Source of the DNA: Micromonosporaceae bacterium
Lineage (GTDB): Bacteria; Actinomycetota; Actinomycetes; Mycobacteriales; Micromonosporaceae
NCBI GenBank assembly: GCA_003543035.1
Contig: DPJL01000204.1
Coordinates: 1 to 37,797 of the forward strand
Length of the DNA: 37,797 nucleotides
Direction of reading: 5' to 3'
The notes under the pieces: model-generated
Databases searched by the model: none
Seen by the model: the letters and a program-made list of their open reading frames with translations, nothing else
What the model was told of the DNA's origin: nothing
Shown: positions 8,116 through 13,446 of the stretch, piece by piece
How positions within the stretch are numbered: position 1 is the stretch's first letter
Layout of the letters: every line of letters begins with the position of its first letter
Position numbers and translations under genes: made by a program

Positions 8116-8146
8116 CTTACGGCGTAAGTTAGACATACGCCGTAAG
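8116..8146. promoter_or_regulatory. TetR-type operator, 11-bp perfect inverted repeat
   Basis: CTTACGGCGTA (8116-8126) and TACGCCGTAAG (8136-8146) are perfect inverted arms separated by nine bases. Each arm is itself part of a near-palindrome TTACGSCGTAA, and a further palindrome GTAAGCTTAC (8111-8120) overlaps the left arm. The site lies in the 74-base gap between the DUF4386 and tetR starts, so it suits binding of one or two TetR dimers that control both genes. Confidence 0.8.
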
Positions 8147-8164
8147 TTTGTCAAGGATGAGCAG

Positions 8165-8830
8165 ATGGCACCTCAACCCGAGCCCAGCGCAGCGCCAAGA
8201 ACCCCGTTGACCAGGGAGCGCGTCCTGCGCGCGGCGATCAGCCTGGCGGATCAGGGCGGGATCGAGTCGCTCAGCATGCGCCGGCTCGGCCAGGAGCTCG
8301 GCGTTGAGGCGATGTCGCTCTACAACCATGTGGCGAACAAGAACGACATCCTGGACGGCATCGTCGACATCGTCGTGAGCCAGATCGATGTGCCTTCGGT
8401 TGGAGCCGATTGGAAGGCGGCTCTGCGTCAGCGAGCCATCTCGGCTCACGAAGTTCTATTGCGCCATCCGTGGGCGAGCATGCTGATGGTTTCGCGGGTC
8501 AACGTCGGTCCCGCGATGCTGCGATATGTGGACTCGACCATCGGAACCCTTCGCCAGGCGGGCTTTTCGATCGAGATGGCCGATCACGCGTGGAACGCCA
8601 TGGACAGCCATATCTACGGATTCACACTCCAGAAGCTGAACTTTCCGTTTGATGCGGAGACGATTCCAGAGGCGGCGGCGACCTATCTTCCAACGATTTC
8701 CGCCGACGAGTACCCCCACCTCGCTGAGATGTCGAGGTACGTCATGGAATCAAGCTATTCCGGCGTCACCGAATTCGAGTTCGGGCTCGATTTGATCCTC
8801 GACGGCCTCGAACGGCTCAAAACTGCTTGA
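8165..8830 (+). CDS. TetR family transcriptional regulator
   Basis: The 221-residue regulator has an N-terminal TetR helix-turn-helix: LTRERVLRAAISLADQGGIE, SLSMRRLGQELGVEAMSLYNHV and ANKNDILDGIVD. The C-terminal ligand and dimer domain resembles the TetR_C_33-type group (ISAHEVLLRHPWASMLM, then YVDSTIGTLRQAGFS). The frame is open back to 8048, but that would run through the operator. I chose ATG 8165, which has AAGGA seven bases upstream. It probably represses itself and the divergent DUF4386 gene through 8116-8146. The ligand is unknown. Its TGA stop is embedded in the -35 of the next gene. Confidence 0.9.
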   Translation: MAPQPEPSAAPRTPLTRERVLRAAISLADQGGIESLSMRRLGQELGVEAMSLYNHVANKNDILDGIVDIVVSQIDVPSVGADWKAALRQRAISAHEVLLRHPWASMLMVSRVNVGPAMLRYVDSTIGTLRQAGFSIEMADHAWNAMDSHIYGFTLQKLNFPFDAETIPEAAATYLPTISADEYPHLAEMSRYVMESSYSGVTEFEFGLDLILDGLERLKTA

Positions 8831-8858
8831 CCCTGTAGTGGGGTACAGGGTTCATGCT
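8827..8858 (+). promoter_or_regulatory. MerR-type promoter with dyad operator
   Basis: TTGACC (8827-8832) is the -35. ACCCTGTA (8830-8837) and TACAGGGT (8844-8851) form a perfect 8-bp dyad with a six-base spacer, lying between the -35 and the -10-like CATGCT (8853-8858) across a 20-base spacing. Over-long spacing with a dyad inside it is the hallmark of promoters that MerR proteins activate by untwisting. The start point would fall at or near GTG 8865, so the message is probably leaderless. Confidence 0.85.
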
Positions 8859-8864
8859 GTACGG

Positions 8865-9278
8865 GTGAGGACGAGTGAGGTAGCCGCGCGGGCGTCCGTC
8901 AATCCGCAGACGCTGCGCTATTACGAACGTCGAGGGCTCCTGGCTGCGCCGGTGCGCTCCGGGTCGGGGTACCGGGCCTATCCACCCGAGGCCGTGTACC
9001 GGGTGCGGTTCATCAAACGGGCGCAGGAGCTCGGTTTCACCTTGGCCGAGGTGGAGTCACTGTTACATCTTGCCGAGGGCGGCCCGGACAGTTGCGACGG
9101 AGTGCGCACCCTTGCCGATGAAAAGATCGCCGACCTTGAGCAGCGCATCGCTGACTTGCAGGCGTTGCAGGCAGGGTTGACCCAACTGGTGGCGACTTGC
9201 GATAGGCCGCGTTCGCAGCGCGACTGCCCGATCCTGGATGAGCTCGATGTCATGACAGGACCACGAGATGCGGGTTGA
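8865..9278 (+). CDS. MerR family regulator with Hg(II)-type cysteines
   Basis: The 137-residue protein has an N-terminal winged-helix domain (RTSEVAARASVNPQTLRYYE, RRGLLAAPVRSGSGYRAY), a dimer helix (DEKIADLEQRIADLQALQAGL) and a C-terminal metal loop. The three cysteines in SCDG, ATCD and RDCP are at about residues 77, 112 and 121. Their 35- and 9-residue spacing equals C82/C117/C126 of the Tn501-type mercury sensor; CadR-type sensors have 35 and 7. The frame is open from 8838, but that codon lies inside the operator, so I take GTG 8865. It heads a tightly packed operon and overlaps the next gene by 11 bases. No mercuric reductase, transporter or full lyase is present in the window. Confidence 0.88.
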   Translation: MRTSEVAARASVNPQTLRYYERRGLLAAPVRSGSGYRAYPPEAVYRVRFIKRAQELGFTLAEVESLLHLAEGGPDSCDGVRTLADEKIADLEQRIADLQALQAGLTQLVATCDRPRSQRDCPILDELDVMTGPRDAG

Positions 9279-9534
9279 GTTACTGCTGGCGCCGGACTGC
9301 CCGCTCGCCGACGCCGCGCGTCTGGTCGTATCAGAAAGCACAAACCAGTTGGGGCTGAAGGTTTCGGTGGCCGAACGCATAGGTGACTTTCCTTCGCCGA
9401 CCGTGCTTGTGGATGGCATCGATGTCATGACCGGTTCCGCTGGCGCACAACATATCCAGGCATGCCGGCTGGGCGTTCCCACTATTTCACGAATGCTCGA
9501 AGCATTGCGGCAGGCGATCTCCTCGAAGGACTGA
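9268..9534 (+). CDS. Thioredoxin-like small protein (alkylmercury-lyase-associated type)
   Basis: An 88-residue protein with a thioredoxin-like pattern: strand MRVELLLAPDCPLAD with Cys11 at the usual active-site turn, the cis-Pro strand FPSPTVLVDGIDVM, and a second Cys in IQACRLGVPT (about residue 66). Small proteins of this kind are commonly annotated as alkylmercury lyase or thioredoxin next to MerR regulators. It lacks the catalytic domain of true MerB, so lyase activity should not be assumed. It may handle metal or thiol groups. AGGA lies seven bases before ATG 9268. The stop overlaps the next start as TGATG, indicating coupled translation. Confidence 0.78.
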   Translation: MRVELLLAPDCPLADAARLVVSESTNQLGLKVSVAERIGDFPSPTVLVDGIDVMTGSAGAQHIQACRLGVPTISRMLEALRQAISSKD

Positions 9535-11390
9535 TGGTGAGCGAACCCGAACCAACCCCCGACCGGCCAAAGTCGCTTAAACTACTGCCCCGCATCACCG
9601 CGGAGGCCCTCCGCATGGTGTGGGCGGCATCGCCGCGGATGCTGATTGCCAGCATCGCGCTGAAGCTGATCAACGGCGCCGGCCTCGCCGCCGCATTGAT
9701 CTTCGGCCGGGATCTGATCGGCTCGGTACTGACCGCCGACACAGCGGGCAGCACACCGGGAATCGGTGCCGTGGCGCCGCAATTGGCTACGGTGGTGGGC
9801 ATTATCGCCGTCCTCGGCTTGGTGACAGCGGCCGGCAGAGAGGTGCGCGAGATCCTCTCGGAAACCACCGCCCGGCACGCCAAACAGGCCATCATCGACG
9901 TCGCCCGCCGGGTCGAGCTTTCCGCATACGAGACCCCGTCCTTCCACGACCGGCTTGTGCGAGCCGCATCCGGCGAGCACCGTCCAATCCAGATGGTCGA
10001 CGGCCTGATCGGCACGATCGGTGCGATCGCCTCCATCGCCGGGATTGTGGTGGCCTTGCTGGCGATCCAGCCTTGGCTGGTGCCGCTGCTGTTTCTGGCG
10101 GGGCTACCGCTGCTTCTAGGAGTTATGAAGGCTGGGCAGGCGATGTTCGGCTTCCACATGCGGATGACCACCGTCGCCCGTGCCCGCAGCTACCTGTACC
10201 GGTTGCTCACCGAAAAGGATCCCGCCAAGGAGGTCCGCGCATTCGGCTTGGGCGAATACCTCTCCGCCAGGCACACCGTGCTTTACGACCAGCACATGAC
10301 AGAGCTGCGCAAGACAACCCGCAAGCGATTCCGGATCGCTGTCTTCTCCACTTTCGGTCTGTCGGTAGCGTTGGGTGCTGGGATGGGCGGACTGCTCGCC
10401 TTGGCTCTCTCCGGACGTCTGGAGATGGCCGAAACCGCCACAGCCGCAGGCGCTTTGCTGATCCTTGGCGAGCGGATCATGACAACGGTGGGCAGCATCG
10501 GCGATATGTATGAGGCGGGCCTGTTCGTAGAAGACTTCACGACCTTCTTGGCCACCGCACCGCAAACGCATGGCTCGTCCGGGTCCCAACCGGCACCGGC
10601 GAACTTCGACCGGATCACCGTCGACAACGTCACCTTCACCTACCCAGCCGCCGGCACCCCGGCACTTCACGGTGTGTCGCTCGAAATCAAGGCGGGCCAA
10701 GTCATTGCCCTGGTGGGGGAGAACGGGTCGGGCAAGACCACGCTGGCCAAACTGCTCTCCCGGCTTTACCTACCCAAGACCGGCGTGATCGCCTGGGACG
10801 GCGTTGACATCGCCGAGCTCGACGCCACCCAGTTGCACCGCCGGATCGCGGTCATCTTTCAGGACTTCGCCCGCTACGACCTGACCGCCCGGGAGAACAT
10901 CGGCCTAGGCGCTGTCGAGCAGATCGATGACCTGGAAGCCATCGCCGCTGCGGCCTCCCATGCCGGAGCAGATCGTTACCTGGCCGAGCTCCCGAGCGGA
11001 TACGACACGATTCTGTCGCCGGAATACGACGGCGGACGCGATCTGTCGGTAGGGCAATGGCAACGTGTGGCTCTCGCCCGGGCCTTCATCCGGGACGCAC
11101 CCCTGATCATTCTCGATGAGCCGACCGCATCGCTGGATCCGCGAGCCGAGCACGACTTGTTCAGCCGTATTCGCACCCTCTACAAAGGACGGACAGTTCT
11201 TCTTATCTCTCACCGGTACAACACGGTCCGCGATGCCGACCACATTCACGTTCTCGCCAACGGCCGCATCATCGAACATGGCAACCACGAGCAGCTAATG
11301 GCTTCGGGCGGCGTCTACGCTGAGCTGTTTACCCTGCAAGCTGCCGCTTACACAGACGACGCCAGAAGCGATCCGCGTATACGATTGTGA
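9534..11390 (+). CDS. ABC exporter, fused membrane and ATPase domains
   Basis: A 618-residue half-transporter that should work as a dimer. The first ~340 residues hold about six membrane helices, two at the N-terminus (LIASIALKLINGAGLAAALI; LATVVGIIAVLGLVTAAG). The ATPase domain has Walker A GENGSGKTTL, Q-loop IFQDFARYDLTARENIG, signature LSVGQWQRVALARAF (LSVGQ instead of LSGGQ), Walker B LIILDEPTASLDP and H-loop LLISHRYNTV. The export substrate is unknown. Its position behind a Hg-type MerR and a thiol protein suggests a toxic thiol-reactive compound or conjugate; that is inference. Start ATG 9534 overlaps the previous stop by one base, with GAAGGA upstream. The longer open frame from 9462 is a shadow. 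Confidence 0.9.
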   Translation: MVSEPEPTPDRPKSLKLLPRITAEALRMVWAASPRMLIASIALKLINGAGLAAALIFGRDLIGSVLTADTAGSTPGIGAVAPQLATVVGIIAVLGLVTAAGREVREILSETTARHAKQAIIDVARRVELSAYETPSFHDRLVRAASGEHRPIQMVDGLIGTIGAIASIAGIVVALLAIQPWLVPLLFLAGLPLLLGVMKAGQAMFGFHMRMTTVARARSYLYRLLTEKDPAKEVRAFGLGEYLSARHTVLYDQHMTELRKTTRKRFRIAVFSTFGLSVALGAGMGGLLALALSGRLEMAETATAAGALLILGERIMTTVGSIGDMYEAGLFVEDFTTFLATAPQTHGSSGSQPAPANFDRITVDNVTFTYPAAGTPALHGVSLEIKAGQVIALVGENGSGKTTLAKLLSRLYLPKTGVIAWDGVDIAELDATQLHRRIAVIFQDFARYDLTARENIGLGAVEQIDDLEAIAAAASHAGADRYLAELPSGYDTILSPEYDGGRDLSVGQWQRVALARAFIRDAPLIILDEPTASLDPRAEHDLFSRIRTLYKGRTVLLISHRYNTVRDADHIHVLANGRIIEHGNHEQLMASGGVYAELFTLQAAAYTDDARSDPRIRL

Positions 11391-11391
11391 G

Positions 11392-12198
11392 ATGCGACGG
11401 GATACGAGCACCCGCACCGTTCGCCTTGCTAACGGCCTGACCCTTCCCTACGTCGCGCAGGGTGACCCCACCGGCCCTGCGGTCCTCATGTTGCACGCCT
11501 GGGGAGAGTCACTTAACAGCTTTGATCGGCTCCTCCCGCTCGTGCCCGAAACGATTCATGTTCTGGCGATGGACATGCGCGGGCACGGTGCTGCCGACAA
11601 GCCGGCCGAAGGATACGCGCTCACGGATTTCGCCGATGATGTCACGGCATTCATGGACGCGTTGGAGATCTCCTCCGCCGTGCTCGTGGGCTCCTCGAGT
11701 GGAGGCTATGTGGCACAACAGGTTGCCATTGCCGACCCGAAGCGCGTGAACGGGCTCGTCCTCGTTGGGTCGCCGCGCAGTCTGCACGGGCGAACGGCTT
11801 TCGCCGACGAGGTGGATCGACTGGAGGACCCGGTCGATCGGCCGTGGGTGACCGACTCGCTGTCATGGTTCCCCCGGTTCCATGACGTCCCAGACTGGTA
11901 CCTGGAAGAGCGGATCGATGACGGTGTCCGGATGCCGGCCCATGTGTGGCGTTCGGCGCTCGCCGGGCTCACGAGTGCCACGCCGCCGGTCGAGGTGGCA
12001 ACGATCACCGCACCGACTCTGATCATCTGGGGCGGTCGGGACGAGCTGCTCAGCCGGGATGACCAGCTGGCGCTCTCGGCCGACATCCCCAGTTCGTTGC
12101 TCGTGGTCTACGAGGCCACCGGCCACCTCGTCCTGTGGGAGCAACCCGAGCGGGTAGCCGAAGACCTCTCAGACTTTATGGAAAGCCTTGGCAGATGA
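11392..12198 (+). CDS. Alpha/beta hydrolase
   Basis: The 268-residue enzyme has the alpha/beta hydrolase fold with a full triad: nucleophile Ser in VLVGSSSGGYVAQQ (GxSxG), acid Asp in LIIWGGRDELL and His in ATGHLVLWEQP. The oxyanion region is LHAWGESLNSF. It resembles enol-lactonase, esterase and epoxide-hydrolase-like members; the substrate is unknown. It starts one base after the ABC exporter stop and has no ribosome site. However, TACGAT (11380-11385) stands six bases before ATG, so an internal leaderless promoter is possible besides read-through. Its stop overlaps the next start as ATGA. Confidence 0.88.
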   Translation: MRRDTSTRTVRLANGLTLPYVAQGDPTGPAVLMLHAWGESLNSFDRLLPLVPETIHVLAMDMRGHGAADKPAEGYALTDFADDVTAFMDALEISSAVLVGSSSGGYVAQQVAIADPKRVNGLVLVGSPRSLHGRTAFADEVDRLEDPVDRPWVTDSLSWFPRFHDVPDWYLEERIDDGVRMPAHVWRSALAGLTSATPPVEVATITAPTLIIWGGRDELLSRDDQLALSADIPSSLLVVYEATGHLVLWEQPERVAEDLSDFMESLGR

Positions 12199-12764
12199 CG
12201 GAATGGGTGCACGTCGGTCGGTTGTGGACGAACGGCGAGCCTTATCTGGCAATGGATTCGGTGCTGCTGCCGCGATGGCGGGGCTGGAGCGACGACAGCT
12301 ACAACAAGATGATCGTTCCGCTGCCGCAAGAGGTCAACGCCGTCGTCGTTGGGGACAGGGCGGTGGCCGTGGTGGGCGTCGACGAGGGCTGGATTGAGGT
12401 TTTCTGCGCTGAGGATGACCGGGTCGCGCTCGTTCAGGGTAGTGGTGGCTCAAAGCTGCACGAAGCGCTCGCCCACCCCGAGGATGGTGACCTCGACGGC
12501 GGCACAATCGAGGTCACCAAGGGCTATCTCGCTCTGCTGAATGCGGCCATCGACGGCACCGGTCAGTACAGCGGCGAGCTTGTTGAAGCGCAACCGGGCC
12601 GCGTGCCCGACGCTCGAGCGCTTTCGCCAAGCGACGAACCTGACCCAGGCGGCCTACTTCTCCAGGTGAGGCCGGGTGTTTACCGACTCCGGGTGCGATG
12701 GATGACTCAGCTGGCCGACGGCTCGAGTTTCGCCCGATGGTCACTCACCATCGAGGACGGCTGA
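12195..12764 (+). CDS. Hypothetical protein, last gene of the merR operon
   Basis: The 189-residue acidic protein is soluble, with no signal peptide or membrane segment. It starts MTEWVHVGRLWTNGEPYLAM and has a beta-rich N-terminal half (EVNAVVVGDRAVAVVGVDEGWIEVF) and an Arg/Trp strand pair at the C-terminus (GVYRLRVRWMTQL, FARWSLTIED). The WRGWSDDSYNK followed by VVVGDRAVAVV layout is faintly like the Imm21-type immunity family, but I would not assign it. ATG 12195 overlaps the hydrolase stop by four bases (ATGA), so it is coupled to it. Its last 58 bases overlap the convergent membrane-protein gene. Confidence 0.75.
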   Translation: MTEWVHVGRLWTNGEPYLAMDSVLLPRWRGWSDDSYNKMIVPLPQEVNAVVVGDRAVAVVGVDEGWIEVFCAEDDRVALVQGSGGSKLHEALAHPEDGDLDGGTIEVTKGYLALLNAAIDGTGQYSGELVEAQPGRVPDARALSPSDEPDPGGLLLQVRPGVYRLRVRWMTQLADGSSFARWSLTIEDG

Positions 12765-13363
12765 CCTGATCGGACGAGAGCTAGGCCGAGTGCGGCGAAC
12801 ATCAGCATCCACGTGACCAGGACCAGCCGGCCAGCCAGGAACGGGCCGAAAACGCCTGGGAGCACGACAACGAACACGGCAACGCCACAAGCGAGGAGCA
12901 CAAACCGAGCCCAGCCGGTCCAGATGCGCGCTCTTGCCACAGCGATTCCTGCCATTGTCAGGCCGATTCCAATGAGGATGGTGGCCGCGCCGTAGCCCAT
13001 GTCCAGCAGATCGGTTTCCGGCGCGGGATAGGCAGAGTTGGCCAGCGTCATGGCCCGAAGCTCACAGATGGTGAGCACTGCCATGCCGCCAACGGCAATC
13101 CATAGCCCGCTGCGCCCGATAAGGCCAGTGCCCGCGGCCCCGGATCGGCTGACCCCGAGTAGGCCGATGAGCAGTAGGACATGGTTGAGCGCAAAGGACA
13201 GCTCCGCGACGATGTAACCCGTTGGCGTGAACGGGTAGCTGAACTGTGTGGACGCAACGGCGGCCGGATAGAAGGCGGTAACGAGCCCGCCTATCGCCCC
13301 GATCACCGCTCCGACCAAGCACAGCATGCCCGCGACCCGTATGAATGAAGACTTGTCGTTCAT
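12707..13363 (-). CDS. Integral membrane protein, probable LuxR target
   Basis: The ~218-residue protein has about six or seven membrane segments (VAGMLCLVGAVIGAIGGLV, LSFALNHVLLLIGLLGV, LWIAVGGMAVLTICE, and the paired LLACGVAVFVVVLPGVFG / LVTWMLMFAALGLALV). I do not recognise a named family. It is reminiscent of the small DUF4386-like membrane proteins at 7398 and 17039. I chose ATG 13363 (MNDKSS) over the longer frame from 13411 because that extension runs through the duplicated 29-bp site and the TAGCGT -10 box, which lies seven bases before ATG 13363. The tail overlaps the convergent gene by 58 bases. Confidence 0.75.
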   Translation of the reverse strand: MNDKSSFIRVAGMLCLVGAVIGAIGGLVTAFYPAAVASTQFSYPFTPTGYIVAELSFALNHVLLLIGLLGVSRSGAAGTGLIGRSGLWIAVGGMAVLTICELRAMTLANSAYPAPETDLLDMGYGAATILIGIGLTMAGIAVARARIWTGWARFVLLACGVAVFVVVLPGVFGPFLAGRLVLVTWMLMFAALGLALVRSGQPSSMVSDHRAKLEPSAS

Positions 13364-13370
13364 AGCTCGG

Positions 13371-13376
13371 ACGCTA
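13371..13376 (-). promoter_or_regulatory. -10 box TAGCGT of the membrane-protein gene
   Basis: TAGCGT on the minus strand is 21 bases from the end of the 29-bp site at 13398-13426 and seven bases before ATG 13363, consistent with a leaderless start. The same box at the same distance follows the second copy of the site at 16216-16244. No conserved -35 is visible, which suggests that an activator is needed. Confidence 0.65.
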
Positions 13377-13397
13377 GGCGTGACGGCTGTCAGTTCC

Positions 13398-13426
13398 ATC
13401 CGAGGAAACACTCAGTGTGGTACTCA
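13398..13426. promoter_or_regulatory. LuxR-regulon site, copy 1
   Basis: On the minus strand this reads TGAGTACCACACTGAGTG followed by TTTCCTCGGAT. It matches copy 2 (16216-16244) at 27 of 29 bases. It lies between the divergent membrane-protein and luxR genes and ends eight bases before the luxR -10 (13435-13440), covering its -35 position. It could therefore activate one gene and autoregulate the other. The likely binder is the LuxR protein encoded between the two copies. Confidence 0.75.
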
Positions 13427-13434
13427 ATCCGTTC

Positions 13435-13440
13435 TAGGGT
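13435..13440 (+). promoter_or_regulatory. -10 box of luxR (leaderless)
   Basis: TAGGGT stands six bases before GTG 13447 with no ribosome site. The expected -35 position falls inside the 29-bp site. Confidence 0.45.
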
Positions 13441-13446
13441 GATGCG

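Noticed and set aside
9268..9534. Calling the small thioredoxin-like protein a functional MerB organomercury lyase
   Set aside because: At 88 residues it lacks the MerB catalytic domain; only the thioredoxin-like part is visible.
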